Assembly (NCBI RefSeq): GCF_015330165.1
Contig: NZ_JADDXT010000002.1
Coordinates: 3,189,646 to 3,253,645, forward strand
Source of the DNA: Zobellia roscoffensis
Lineage (GTDB): Bacteria; Bacteroidota; Bacteroidia; Flavobacteriales; Flavobacteriaceae
DNA: 64,000 nucleotides
Direction: 5' to 3'
In this document: positions 10,001 to 19,659 of the stretch, piece by piece
How positions within the stretch are numbered: position 1 is the first letter of the stretch
Layout of the letters: each line of letters opens with the position of its first letter
Made by a program: the position numbers and the translations under genes
The notes under the pieces: model-generated
What the model saw: the letters and a program-made list of their open reading frames with translations, nothing else
Database searches by the model: none
What the model was told of the DNA's origin: nothing

Positions 10001-11560
10001 ATGAAAACTAAAATAATGAGTAAATTTTTGATATTACTTGTGGGCTTTCTTGTTTTAAGTTCATGCAATGATTTCTTGGAAGAGGATTTAAGAGATCAAA
10101 TTACACCAGATGCCTTTTTTACAAATGACAAAGAAGCAGAATTGGCTGTTAATGGTGTATACAGGTTATTTCATGATAATAATGTGTACAGGCAACGCGG
10201 GTTAGATAATTATTACACGAGCGGAGCGGACATTCAGGCAGCTAATAGGGATGTTAACGGGGCTATCCATAACTACCTGATTCAAGAAGGGACGGCAGAT
10301 GGTAACGGTACTTGGATACAGTTGTATCGCGTGGTAAATAACACAACCGAATTTATTTCTAATATTGAAGGGAACGAGAACTTGTCCGATGATGCTAAGA
10401 GCAGTAGGTTAGGGGAGTTACTTTTTCTAAGGGCTTTGGCTTATTACCACCTTACCAATTTATGGGGAGACGTACCTTTTTATACGGAGCAGTTACCAGT
10501 ATTAGAAAGATCTGTGTTAGGAAGAACTTCAAAAGCAGAGATAAGAAGTGCTATGAAGGAAGATTTAGCAAGGGCATTTGCTTTATTACCTGGCTCGTAC
10601 TCAGGTAATGATTTAGGTAGAGCTAGTAAATGGGCCGCTGCAACTTTAAAGGCAAAATACCATCTTTTTGATGAGGAATGGGCTTTGGCAAAAGCGGAGT
10701 GTGATGTTGTAATAGATGGTGGAGCGCACCGGTTATTAGATAATTATGCCGATGTTTTTAATCAGTCTGATCCTAGCAATCAATATAATGAAGAATATAT
10801 TTTTGTAATAGATTTTGAAGCGGATTATGACGGAAACTTGGCCACAACAAGAACAGATGATTATAACCCACGTATTAGAGATGAACCTGCAGGAAGAAAT
10901 AATGACACTATTGTAAATGGGGTCTCGGGAAGTAAAGTAAACATATTTCAAGGTTTGTTACGTGATCAAGCTGAAGATATGACCGGTTACGGTTGGTCAG
11001 TACCACTACCAGAGTTTGCTTTACAAGAAAACTGGCAAGATGGTGATCTAAGATATGATGCAACTATTGTAACTGAGTATTTAGGATGGAAACTAGCATT
11101 CCCTTACTTCCGAAAAAATTGGAATTTAGATCAAGAGAATTCCCTACGTGGAAATCACCCAGAAAATTACATTGTTTTTCGTTTGGCTGATGTGTATTTA
11201 ATGGCAGCTGAGGCAGAAAACGAGTTGAATGGTCCTGGGACTGCATATTTTTATGTGAATAAGGTTAGGGAAAGAGCTTTTGAGCCAGACCAACCATGGA
11301 GCGGTTTGTCCAAAGAAGAATTCAGGGAGGCTATGTATGATGAACGTAAGTTTGAGTTAAGTGCAGAAGGCCATCGCCGAATGGATCTTATACGTTGGGG
11401 TATATTGTTAGAAACGGTACAGACCGTTCAACACAGACCGTGGAACAACCCAGCGGCTAACATTCAGCCGTACCATGTGCTACTTCCGGTTCCTCAGAAT
11501 CAGTTGGAACTTAATCCAAACCTATTGGAATCAGATCCTACAAATAATGGGTACCGATAA
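10001..11560 (+). CDS. SusD/RagB-type glycan-binding lipoprotein
   Basis: Surface lipoprotein that caps the SusC barrel and captures the oligosaccharide. Seen: a lipoprotein signal peptide (LVLSSC), the usual SusD start NDFLEEDLRDQITPDAFF, the helical central region with LLFLRALAYYHLTNLWGDVPF, and the C-terminal SusD_RagB part with RLADVYLMAAEAEN and a conserved region ending in LLPVPQNQLELNP. The 519-residue length is typical. It sits 10 bases after susC and is clearly co-transcribed. A second in-frame ATG lies at 10016, but the upstream one leaves a slightly longer signal peptide and good spacing. Confidence 0.94.
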   Translation: MKTKIMSKFLILLVGFLVLSSCNDFLEEDLRDQITPDAFFTNDKEAELAVNGVYRLFHDNNVYRQRGLDNYYTSGADIQAANRDVNGAIHNYLIQEGTADGNGTWIQLYRVVNNTTEFISNIEGNENLSDDAKSSRLGELLFLRALAYYHLTNLWGDVPFYTEQLPVLERSVLGRTSKAEIRSAMKEDLARAFALLPGSYSGNDLGRASKWAAATLKAKYHLFDEEWALAKAECDVVIDGGAHRLLDNYADVFNQSDPSNQYNEEYIFVIDFEADYDGNLATTRTDDYNPRIRDEPAGRNNDTIVNGVSGSKVNIFQGLLRDQAEDMTGYGWSVPLPEFALQENWQDGDLRYDATIVTEYLGWKLAFPYFRKNWNLDQENSLRGNHPENYIVFRLADVYLMAAEAENELNGPGTAYFYVNKVRERAFEPDQPWSGLSKEEFREAMYDERKFELSAEGHRRMDLIRWGILLETVQTVQHRPWNNPAANIQPYHVLLPVPQNQLELNPNLLESDPTNNGYR

Positions 11561-11581
11561 TTAAAAGGATAAGTATAACTG

Positions 11582-11609
11582 CCACAGCGTATAATCTCAT
11601 GTGCTGTGG
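11582..11609 (+). other. Intercistronic hairpin after susD
   Basis: Seen: CCACAGC (11582-11588) pairs exactly with GCTGTGG (11603-11609), and the flanks AAGTA/TACTT extend the pairing imperfectly. No T run follows, so it is more likely an mRNA-stabilising or partial attenuation stem than a full terminator. Such a stem would keep susCD transcripts more abundant than the enzyme genes downstream. That role is inference. Confidence 0.4.
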
Positions 11610-11628
11610 TACTTACTAAGTTTAGAAT

Positions 11629-13107
11629 ATGAAACAACTTCTTTATTTTATTTTGCTGGGCACTTTGGTTTTCTCGTGTAAAAACAAGGAAAAAAATTGC
11701 ACTGAAGCAAGTGAGCATACTACTGAAACAGCTAATGCCAGACCTAATATTGTCTACATTTTGGCAGATGATCTTGGGTATGGAGATTTGAGTGCCTATG
11801 GCCAACAAAAATTCAGAACTCCCAATATAGATAAGCTAGCAAAAGACGGTATGCTGTTTACCCAGCATTATTCCGGTAGTACGGTATGTGCACCTTCTAG
11901 GTCGGCTTTATTAACGGGTATGCACACCGGTCATACCGTTGTTAGGGGAAATAAGGAAATCATGCCAGAAGGCCAATATCCTTTACCGGACAATACCTTT
12001 ACTATGGCAGAAGCCGTGAAAAAAGCAGGATATTCTACAGGGGCTTTTGGTAAATGGGGCTTAGGGTTTCCGGGATCTGAAGGAGATCCCTTAAACCAAG
12101 GTTTTGATACATTTTTTGGGTATAACTGTCAACGGTTGGGGCACAATTACTATCCAGGTCACCTATGGGCCAATAAAGATTCTTTGGTTCTTAAGGATAA
12201 TACGGGAGGAAATAACGGAACCTATGCGCCGGGGTTGATTCATGAAAAAACATTAGAGTTTATAGAGCTGAATAAAGACAATCCTTTCTTTTTGTATGTG
12301 GCCTCCATTATACCGCATGCAGAATTGGCGGCTCCTGAAAAAATCATGAAAAGGTACAGAGGTGAGTTTCCGCCGGAAACCCCTTATGAAGGTGTAGATG
12401 ACGGTCCAGAGTTTAATCAAGGGCCTTATCGCTCACAGGAACAACCCCATGCAGCATTTGTTTCTATGGTTCATCTATTAGATGCCCAAGTTGGTGAAAT
12501 TGTGGCCAAGTTAGAAAAGTTGGGTATAGCGGATAATACCATTGTTGTTTTTACTTCAGATAATGGTCCGCATACAGAAGGTGGTGCTGATCCGGATTAT
12601 TTTGATAGTAATGGACCGTTTCGCGGAACGAAAAGAGACCTTTATGAAGGAGGAATTAGAGTTCCTATGATTGCTTCATGGCCAGGTAAAATCAAGCCGG
12701 GAAGTACAACGGAGTTAGTATCGGCTTTTTGGGATGTGTTTCCTACTTTTTCGGACATAGCAGGTATTGAAGCTCCCGAAGGCTTAGACGGAATTTCGTT
12801 TTTACCCACCCTTTTAGGAAACAACGATCAACAGAAAAATCATGAATACCTGTATTGGGAATTTCATGAAAAAGGAGGTAGACAGGCCATTCGTAAGGGG
12901 AATTGGAAGGCAGTAAAGTATGATGTTTTTAAAGGTTCCGGTATACCTATTCAACTGTATGATATAAGTGAGGATGTTTCCGAAAAAAATAATTTGGCAG
13001 AAAAATATCCGGAAGTAATTGAAGAGATGAAGGCTTTGTTTAAAGAAGCTCGAACGCCATCAGAGGTGTTTACTTTTAGTCAAGAAACCTATCTGAACGT
13101 TAAATAA
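11629..13107 (+). CDS. Type I sulfatase (S1 family), lipoprotein
   Basis: Removes sulfate esters from the PUL substrate; predicted periplasmic or surface lipoprotein (signal MKQLLYFILLGTLVFSC). The formylglycine motif is CAPSR with C87. The first metal site is in YILADDLGYGDLS, and the second catalytic region contains FTSDNGPHTEGG and the GTKRDLYEGGIRVP block typical of S1 sulfatases. Length is 492 residues, full for the family. It follows susD by 68 bases with a hairpin in the gap and is followed by a terminator-like hairpin, so it seems to close the susCD transcript. An FGE or anSME maturase needed for activity is not in the window. Confidence 0.92.
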   Translation: MKQLLYFILLGTLVFSCKNKEKNCTEASEHTTETANARPNIVYILADDLGYGDLSAYGQQKFRTPNIDKLAKDGMLFTQHYSGSTVCAPSRSALLTGMHTGHTVVRGNKEIMPEGQYPLPDNTFTMAEAVKKAGYSTGAFGKWGLGFPGSEGDPLNQGFDTFFGYNCQRLGHNYYPGHLWANKDSLVLKDNTGGNNGTYAPGLIHEKTLEFIELNKDNPFFLYVASIIPHAELAAPEKIMKRYRGEFPPETPYEGVDDGPEFNQGPYRSQEQPHAAFVSMVHLLDAQVGEIVAKLEKLGIADNTIVVFTSDNGPHTEGGADPDYFDSNGPFRGTKRDLYEGGIRVPMIASWPGKIKPGSTTELVSAFWDVFPTFSDIAGIEAPEGLDGISFLPTLLGNNDQQKNHEYLYWEFHEKGGRQAIRKGNWKAVKYDVFKGSGIPIQLYDISEDVSEKNNLAEKYPEVIEEMKALFKEARTPSEVFTFSQETYLNVK

Positions 13108-13138
13108 TATTGTGATTGAGAGTTAGTTAATTTTGTTG

Positions 13139-13166
13139 AAAGAGGTCCATCTTTTTGGGCCTCTTT
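13139..13166 (+). terminator. Terminator after the susCD-sulfatase unit
   Basis: Seen: AAAGAGGTCC (13139-13148) and GGGCCTCTTT (13157-13166) form a 10-base stem with one G.U pair and an 8-base loop. It lies 31 bases after the sulfatase stop. The T run is short. It suggests that the glycosidase cluster starting at 13222 has its own promoter or depends on read-through. Confidence 0.6.
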
Positions 13167-13221
13167 ATGATGGTACTATTTTAGTTTACACAAACACGTA
13201 TTTTCCTGAAATCAAAGTATT

Positions 13222-15768
13222 ATGAAATTCCCATTGAATTACTTTTTCATCTTTTTGTTTTGTAGTCACTTCGCGTCATGCCAAGATAAAGCGCAAGGAT
13301 TTCTACCATCGCTAGATTTCAGTTTAAAAAAAGCAAATGTACGCTCTATAGAAAATCGGTTAATAGTTTCTACGGGCAACGTAGAACGTACTTGGCAATT
13401 AACAAAAAGTGGTTTTATAACAACAGCGTTTAAAAATATAGATACAGATGAAACGTACTCCGCACCATCAGTTGGTGTAAAATGTGATTGGGCATACTAC
13501 GGCTTAATTAATGGCGATACAAGAGGAAATTTAATTTCCTTGACGGCCAAAAGGTCTGATGATAAGAAATTTACTTCTGAACATATTGAGATAGTTGCCG
13601 AGTTCAAATACCCTAAAATAGAGAGCTCGGTTAAATATGTTATTTGGGCGTACCCTGATGCACCTGGCATTCGTACCCAACTTTTTATTAAAGGTGATGC
13701 GAAAAAATATATGGATGAATCGGATTTGAGACCTAAAAATAATTTCAGCTATGATTTAGTAAATGGTACTTCAAATTTTGATTATTTCTCAGGTGAGACT
13801 GCTGAAAGATATATAGCAACAACTGCGCAAAATGAAAATTCGGTACAGTACCATGTAAAAGGGCTAGACCCGGAAAAGCAATATAAACTTGGTTTTACTT
13901 GGTGGGATTTTAAAGGAGAAGGGCTTGTACAGAATGTTAGGGTAACTAGTGTTGATGGTGAAATTAATGAAAAAGTAATTAAGGAGGCAAAATTGCCGGA
14001 TTATAAAAATGAGAAGCGGCGCTATGAGGCTAGGCAAATAGACTTACCTTCAACTATTCTACATGACGGTACTTTTCGTGTTTTTTTTGATAAAGTAAAA
14101 GGCAAACGTGCTCAAGTAAGCGAGGTGTTCATTTATGAAAAGGGTAATCGTAAAGTGAAAATTTCTTCTAATATGGTAAATCGCTTGGAAGAGTTGAGAA
14201 CCGAAGCACCTAACGGGTATTCTTTAATAGGGTACATTGATTGTGGAGAAGCTATTCAAGCAGAAAAAATGGTAGCTACAGGCCGCGTCGATTTTTTACC
14301 GGTTTCAAACAAAAATAAAACTACGACCCATATAGGATATTATAATGATACGCAACACCGTAATAAAACGGAAACGCCATTGATAAAGATAGAGACCTCC
14401 CGGGTAGAGGAAACGCAAAAAGTTCAATGGAGCAATATGGTGCGAGTAGATGAAGAAGGCTCTGGTATTATAGTGGTTAAAGAATCACACAAATGCGTCA
14501 ATCAATATGGGGTAGATACAGGTGAGTTTGTCATTGGTGAAAATGGTATTGAGAATACAGGAACATCACTGTTTTCTTCGGAATTGAATAGTGAAGAATA
14601 TAAATGGTGTTGGCCATCATGGAGCATTGCTTATTCGGGTGGTGAATATGGGAGTGAGCTGGCTCTTAAAAAGTTTGATCGTATTCGTTACCCTATAGAT
14701 GAAGATAGGGACATTTATATACAGGCAAATACGTGGGGTTCTGGTAGGGGCAAAACGGCTTCCCAAGAAGAGAATATATTGCTAGAGCTAGAATCTCAGG
14801 CAGATTTAGGTATCGATATACAACAAATTGATGACGGTTGGCAGAATAAAGATTGGGGTTTACGCAAAGATTGGTATCCAAAAGGATGGCAGAACGTTGT
14901 AAACAAATCAAAAGAAACGGGAGTGAAGCTTGGACTGTGGGCAGCGGCAATGCCAGTTACCTATGAAGCTTTAAAAAACAGTTATGACCAGGCCAATTTT
15001 GTCACTTATAAATTAGATTTTGCAAGTTTGGGTACGCATGAGAATATGGAAAAGCTCATGGGTAAAATTAGAAAGTTTATTCTGTATACCAACCAGCAAG
15101 TTCGTGTTAATTGGGATTTAACAGAGAATGCACCACGTTTTGGATATTTTTGGGCCAAAGAGTACGGCAGTGTTTATTTAGAAAACCGCAAACCGGATAA
15201 GCCTGAAAATGTGGTTTACATTCCACATTTGGTTTTACGGGATATTTGGCATTTAACCAGCTATACAAATATCAATAAGTTTCAAACTTCTATTCAAAAT
15301 ACCGGTATGACCAATAAAAAGGTCAGCGATGCGTATTTGCATACCGACCCTTATGCTGTAGCTATCGGTTTAGTAGGGACTCCTTTGTTTTTTCAAGAAA
15401 CTCAAAACTACGAGCAAAACAGTAGGGAAGAAATAAAAGCACTATTAAAGGTTTATAAAAAACATAGAAAGGAGATGTACGATAGCTATGTGTTTTCTAT
15501 TGGTAATGAGCCTAATAATAAAAGTTGGTCAGGTTTTCAGTGGTACAAAGAGAATAGAAAATCAGGTTATTTATTATTGTTTAGAGAGTTAGAAAATAAT
15601 GATTCTGAAACGGAATTGAAATTACGGTTTTTAAAAAACAAAAACGTAATGTTCACAAATTTGGAAGGTGGAGAATCTAAATCGGTATATATAAAGGAAG
15701 ATGGTTTAGCAAGGTTCAAAATAGATAACCCTGCTTCCTATAAATTTATTAAATATGCGTACGAATGA
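13222..15768 (+). CDS. Clan GH-D-like glycosidase (GH27/GH36-related, alpha-galactosidase-like), lipoprotein
   Basis: Predicted exo-acting glycosidase, probably on alpha-galactosyl-type ends. It has a lipoprotein signal (SHFASC), an N-terminal beta-rich region, a possible carbohydrate-binding insert around 190-330, and a TIM barrel in the C-terminal half. Seen in the barrel: QQIDDGWQ at 534-541, the clan signature, and YKLDF with D599 in the place of the usual nucleophile (KWD/KYD in relatives). NWDLTENAPRFGYFW (630 onward) contains possible acid/base D632 or E635. The C-terminal beta domain starts with FSIGNEPNNKSWSGFQ. At 848 residues it is longer than simple GH27 enzymes. Its last four bases overlap the SGNH gene (ATGA), which implies coupled translation. 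The family placement is by motif, so the linkage and sugar are uncertain. Confidence 0.75.
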   Translation: MKFPLNYFFIFLFCSHFASCQDKAQGFLPSLDFSLKKANVRSIENRLIVSTGNVERTWQLTKSGFITTAFKNIDTDETYSAPSVGVKCDWAYYGLINGDTRGNLISLTAKRSDDKKFTSEHIEIVAEFKYPKIESSVKYVIWAYPDAPGIRTQLFIKGDAKKYMDESDLRPKNNFSYDLVNGTSNFDYFSGETAERYIATTAQNENSVQYHVKGLDPEKQYKLGFTWWDFKGEGLVQNVRVTSVDGEINEKVIKEAKLPDYKNEKRRYEARQIDLPSTILHDGTFRVFFDKVKGKRAQVSEVFIYEKGNRKVKISSNMVNRLEELRTEAPNGYSLIGYIDCGEAIQAEKMVATGRVDFLPVSNKNKTTTHIGYYNDTQHRNKTETPLIKIETSRVEETQKVQWSNMVRVDEEGSGIIVVKESHKCVNQYGVDTGEFVIGENGIENTGTSLFSSELNSEEYKWCWPSWSIAYSGGEYGSELALKKFDRIRYPIDEDRDIYIQANTWGSGRGKTASQEENILLELESQADLGIDIQQIDDGWQNKDWGLRKDWYPKGWQNVVNKSKETGVKLGLWAAAMPVTYEALKNSYDQANFVTYKLDFASLGTHENMEKLMGKIRKFILYTNQQVRVNWDLTENAPRFGYFWAKEYGSVYLENRKPDKPENVVYIPHLVLRDIWHLTSYTNINKFQTSIQNTGMTNKKVSDAYLHTDPYAVAIGLVGTPLFFQETQNYEQNSREEIKALLKVYKKHRKEMYDSYVFSIGNEPNNKSWSGFQWYKENRKSGYLLLFRELENNDSETELKLRFLKNKNVMFTNLEGGESKSVYIKEDGLARFKIDNPASYKFIKYAYE

Positions 15769-16421
15769 AAAAACAATTGCTTCTGATTATCGCATTATGC
15801 GGAATTTTAGTAGGTTTTGAACAGGACACCAAACCTAACGTTCTCATTATAGGTGATTCTATTTCTATAGGCTATACACCATATGTGAAAACGGCTTTGA
15901 AGGATAGGGCCAATGTATTCCATAACGAAGGAAATGCTCAGCACACGGGTACGGGACTTGAAAAATTAGAAGAGTGGTTGGGAGATACACAATGGAATGT
16001 GATTCATTTTAATTGGGGCTTGTGGGATTTATGTTATCGCCATCCAGACTCAAAAGAAGTAGGGAACAGAGATAAGATAAAAGGCACAGTTACCTTTACT
16101 CCGGAGGAATATGCCGCAAATTTAGAAAAGCTAGTTGTTCGCTTAAAAAAGACCGGGGCCCAACTCATTTTTGCTACCATCAGTTATGTGCCCAAGGGTG
16201 AAGTGGGGCGCTTTGTAGAGTCAGATAAAATATACAATGAGGTGGCTATTGAGGTTATGGTAAAACACGGTATCCCCGTAAATTCGCTTAACCGGATTTC
16301 AAAAAAGATTCATCAGAAACATACTGCTGGCCCTGGCAATGTGCATTATACAAAAGAGGGCTATAGGCTGCTTTCCGTACCTGTTGTAGAACAAATAGAA
16401 AATAGCTTGGACACAATCTAA
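15765..16421 (+). CDS. SGNH/GDSL-family hydrolase (carbohydrate-esterase-like)
   Basis: Secreted SGNH-fold hydrolase; in sulfatase-rich PULs such proteins are thought to remove acyl groups or modify sulfated sugars. Seen: signal-like N-terminus, block I GDSIS with S32, an N/W-rich block HFNWGLWDL, and block V GNVHYTKEGY with H194. In the usual DxxH pair an Asp sits three residues before the His; here that position is Gly191, so the acid of the triad must come from elsewhere or the protein is atypical. Length is 218 residues, near the family norm. Start codon overlaps the stop of the preceding glycosidase. Confidence 0.78.
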   Translation: MKKQLLLIIALCGILVGFEQDTKPNVLIIGDSISIGYTPYVKTALKDRANVFHNEGNAQHTGTGLEKLEEWLGDTQWNVIHFNWGLWDLCYRHPDSKEVGNRDKIKGTVTFTPEEYAANLEKLVVRLKKTGAQLIFATISYVPKGEVGRFVESDKIYNEVAIEVMVKHGIPVNSLNRISKKIHQKHTAGPGNVHYTKEGYRLLSVPVVEQIENSLDTI

Positions 16422-16448
16422 TATAATCCCATTAATGAATTTTAGCGC

Positions 16449-18062
16449 ATGATGTATAATGCAAATATTCAGAAAAGATATATAACCGTTTTGGTTATAC
16501 TGCTAGGATTGTTTTGCGGTTTTGCGCAGGAATATAAAAGTAGTGTTGCTACCGTTCAAAAACCCAACATTATTCTCATATATGCAGATGATCTAGGGAT
16601 TGGGTTATTAGGTCATGAAGGACAAAAAATTATAAAGACGCCCTATATTGATCAACTGGCAAAAGAGGGGCTACGGTTTACCAATGCCTATTCCAACATG
16701 CTATGTGCTCCGGCCCGTGCATCTTTGATTACTGGTCTTCACGATAGTCATGAACGAGGTTTTGAGATTACACCGGGCGCGCTGTATAAAAGGTTAAGTA
16801 CGGGAGAATATACTCAAGACCAAATAGAGAAACTGGTGAATAGTGCGTTGACGCCAATACCGGAGAGTCAAGTTTTTTTGGGGCAGGTAGCTCAAGAAGC
16901 AGGGTATAAGACGGCACAAATAGGAAAGCTGGAGTGGGGTTTTTCTACGACCGATTATCAAATGAAAAGACACGGTTGGGACTATTATTACGGTTATTTA
17001 GATCACGTTCGTGCGCATGGATTTTACCCTCCGTTTCTATTTGAAGATGGGAAATTGGTACCTATAGAAGGCAATACTCTTGCTAATTGTGGTAAGTCCG
17101 GTGAACCGGAAACACCCAAAAACTTTAAGGAAAGGAAAAATAGGGAAGGGAAGGAACAATACTCCCAAGATTTGTTCATGAACAAGGCCCTAAATTTTAT
17201 AAATGTAAATAAAGAGCAACCTTTCTTTTTGTACTTCCCCACCCAATTACCGCATGGTCCTGTAGCTATTCCTAAAATACATCCGGATTTTGTTAATGAC
17301 CATAGGTTAACGTCCGTTGAAAAAGAGTATGCTTCTATGGTAAAGATCTTAGATGACAATGTAGGGCAGATTATGCAAAAGTTGAAAGAACTTGAAATTG
17401 ATGACAAGACGCTGATCATATTTACGGCAGACAACGGACATGAAATTTATTATGCGCAGGAAGGGCGTGTAGAAAAACCATATTCTAATAATAGAACAGG
17501 CAAACGTTTTGATGATGTAAAGCATAAATATTACAGCCATTTGTCCGGAGATATATTTGATGGCAATGGAGGGCGTGCCGGTATGAAGCGGAGTAATCTC
17601 CAAGGCGGAATTCAAGTGCCGTTAATTGTTAAGTGGCCTGCTAAAATAAACGCAGGAGGAACTTCGCACCAGTTAGTTGCTAATTATGATTTTCTAGCAA
17701 CCGTGGCAGAAATTACGGGTTTTTCAGGATTGGTGCGTACAGATGGATTGTCTTTTTATGATGAACTGTTAGGTCAAAATTCGGAAAAGGAACATGAGTT
17801 TGTAGTGTACTCTTCCTATACCGGTCCAACCCTGATTACCCGGAAAGGCTGGAAAATCAGAACAGATTTGAAGAAGGAAGTTTTTGAACTGTTTTATCTG
17901 CCCGATGATTTTAAGGAAGCTAATGATTTGTCCGAAGAATATCCACAGAAACTACAAGAACTGAAAAACCAACTCTTGATGGCCTGTGAAGGTGATTTAA
18001 AAAACGGTCATTTTACCAATGCCGGAAGTGTTCTAAAAGTCTCCCCTAAAGCAAAGAAGTAG
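16449..18062 (+). CDS. Type I sulfatase (S1 family), exported
   Basis: Sulfate-ester hydrolase of the PUL. The N-terminus carries a signal peptide ending about CGFAQ rather than a clear lipobox. The maturation motif is CAPAR (C86), a variant accepted in S1 enzymes in place of CxPSR. IILIYADDLGIGLLG gives the first metal residues, FTADNGHE the second. An insertion-rich region, about 330-375, precedes the RSNLQGGIQVPLIVKWP block. Length is 537 residues. The start ATGATG allows M1 or M2. It lies 27 bases after the SGNH gene and 21 bases before the GH30 gene, within the same transcript. The substrate position of the sulfate is not known. Confidence 0.9.
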   Translation: MMYNANIQKRYITVLVILLGLFCGFAQEYKSSVATVQKPNIILIYADDLGIGLLGHEGQKIIKTPYIDQLAKEGLRFTNAYSNMLCAPARASLITGLHDSHERGFEITPGALYKRLSTGEYTQDQIEKLVNSALTPIPESQVFLGQVAQEAGYKTAQIGKLEWGFSTTDYQMKRHGWDYYYGYLDHVRAHGFYPPFLFEDGKLVPIEGNTLANCGKSGEPETPKNFKERKNREGKEQYSQDLFMNKALNFINVNKEQPFFLYFPTQLPHGPVAIPKIHPDFVNDHRLTSVEKEYASMVKILDDNVGQIMQKLKELEIDDKTLIIFTADNGHEIYYAQEGRVEKPYSNNRTGKRFDDVKHKYYSHLSGDIFDGNGGRAGMKRSNLQGGIQVPLIVKWPAKINAGGTSHQLVANYDFLATVAEITGFSGLVRTDGLSFYDELLGQNSEKEHEFVVYSSYTGPTLITRKGWKIRTDLKKEVFELFYLPDDFKEANDLSEEYPQKLQELKNQLLMACEGDLKNGHFTNAGSVLKVSPKAKK

Positions 18063-18083
18063 ATAGAATAAAAGAATAAAATC

Positions 18084-19625
18084 GTGAAGAACATAAAGAA
18101 GTTACTTTTGACAGTATTTGTATTTGGCATTTGCTGTAAGGTAATGGCGCAGAATTCTAGTATAGAGGTTTATATCAATAAGGATATAGAACATCAAACT
18201 CTACATAATTTTGCGGCTTCGGATGCATGGGCGGCCCAATTTACAGGTTTGTGGCCAGATGAGAAAAGAAACCAAATGGCAGACTGGTTGTTCAGCATGG
18301 AGACCAATGCCCAAGGTTCTCCAAAAGGAATAGGACTATCTGCTTGGCGCTTTAATATTGGAGCGGGAAGTGAGGCTCAAGGAGATAGCAGTGGTATAAA
18401 GGACCCATGGCGAAGAACGGAAGGTTTTTTACGTAACAATGGCACGTACAACTGGCAAAAACAAGCCGGACAGCAATGGTTTTTAAAGGCAGCCAAAGAT
18501 AGGGGAGTCAACCAATTTATAGCTTTTGTGAACAGCCCGCCCATTCAGCTTACTAAAAATGGGAAGGGACATTCGGAGGATGGTTTATCAGCGAATCTGT
18601 CAACCGAGAATTATGGTGCCTATGCTAATTTTCTTGTAAATGTATTTCATCATTTTAAGGATAGTGTAGGAGTAGATTTTGATTATATAAGTCCGTTTAA
18701 CGAACCGCAATGGGAATGGAAAGGCGGCCAAGAAGGTTCTCCTTGGAACAATAATGAGTTGGCTTCGGCCGCTAGGGTAATCGATTCCGTTTTTCGAGTT
18801 GAAAATATTCCTGCTCAACTAGAAGTTACCGAGGCGGGCGCTATTGATTACCTCACCGGAACAAAGAAGAAGCACAATAACAGGAGCAATCAGATCGAAA
18901 CTTTTTTTAATGTATCAGGCCCTGATTATTTGGGAGGTTTGAATAGTCTAGCACCTAAAGTGGCGGCACATAGTTATTTTACTACCTGGCCTATAGAAAA
19001 GCTTAAAAGGGAGAGGGAACGTATAGCCGAGAAGCTATTGAAATATCCGTACTTGGAATATGAGATGAGCGAATATTGCATTTTAGAAAACAACGAGGAG
19101 ATTAAGGGAAAGGGCAGTGGTTTGGGTATGCAAACTGCTTTGTACGTGGCACGTGTTATCCATGCTGATCTAACTATTGCCAATGCAAGCGTTTGGCACT
19201 GGTGGTTAGCTATGAGTCCGTATGATTTTAAGGATGGCTTGATCTATCATGATAAGCATATGGAAGATGGCGTCATTTATGATTCAAAACTGCTCTGGGC
19301 CTTTGGTAATTACTCCCGTTTCATTCGTCCTGGAGCTTTAAGAATTTCTGCAATCTATAAAAACGATACTTCCACGGAAACATTACAAAATGGGGTATTG
19401 ATTTCGGCTTATAAAAATAAGGATAACAGCATGGTGGTAGTGGCCGTGAACCAAAAGAATACGGCTGTAAATTTAAAATTGCAGCTAGATGTTCAACCAT
19501 ACGAGAAGGTAAGTAGCTATATAACCGACATTGGGCAAAATTTAGAAAGTAAGATTTTGGAAAAACCGAAGGACGGAAAATTTACGGTAAGTGAAAAATC
19601 GGTAACCACTTTTGTTTTCCGATAA
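18084..19625 (+). CDS. GH30-type glycoside hydrolase (endo-beta-1,6-galactanase-like)
   Basis: Predicted retaining glycosidase of the GH30/COG5520 type. It has a signal peptide ending in KVMAQ and starts the barrel with HNFAASDAWAAQFTG. The acid/base is seen as E207 in SPFNEPQWEW. The nucleophile is probably E330 in YEMSEYCIL (E327 is the alternative). A C-terminal beta-sandwich with SAYKNKDNSMVVVAVNQ fits the family's second domain. Length is 513 residues. Bacterial relatives with this motif pattern are commonly described as beta-1,6-galactanase-like, which would fit a galactan backbone or side chain here; that substrate is inference. It is sandwiched between two sulfatase genes in the same operon. 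Confidence 0.82.
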   Translation: MKNIKKLLLTVFVFGICCKVMAQNSSIEVYINKDIEHQTLHNFAASDAWAAQFTGLWPDEKRNQMADWLFSMETNAQGSPKGIGLSAWRFNIGAGSEAQGDSSGIKDPWRRTEGFLRNNGTYNWQKQAGQQWFLKAAKDRGVNQFIAFVNSPPIQLTKNGKGHSEDGLSANLSTENYGAYANFLVNVFHHFKDSVGVDFDYISPFNEPQWEWKGGQEGSPWNNNELASAARVIDSVFRVENIPAQLEVTEAGAIDYLTGTKKKHNNRSNQIETFFNVSGPDYLGGLNSLAPKVAAHSYFTTWPIEKLKRERERIAEKLLKYPYLEYEMSEYCILENNEEIKGKGSGLGMQTALYVARVIHADLTIANASVWHWWLAMSPYDFKDGLIYHDKHMEDGVIYDSKLLWAFGNYSRFIRPGALRISAIYKNDTSTETLQNGVLISAYKNKDNSMVVVAVNQKNTAVNLKLQLDVQPYEKVSSYITDIGQNLESKILEKPKDGKFTVSEKSVTTFVFR

Positions 19626-19659
19626 AAATAGAATTTAAAAAGAGTAACAAGCATTATAT

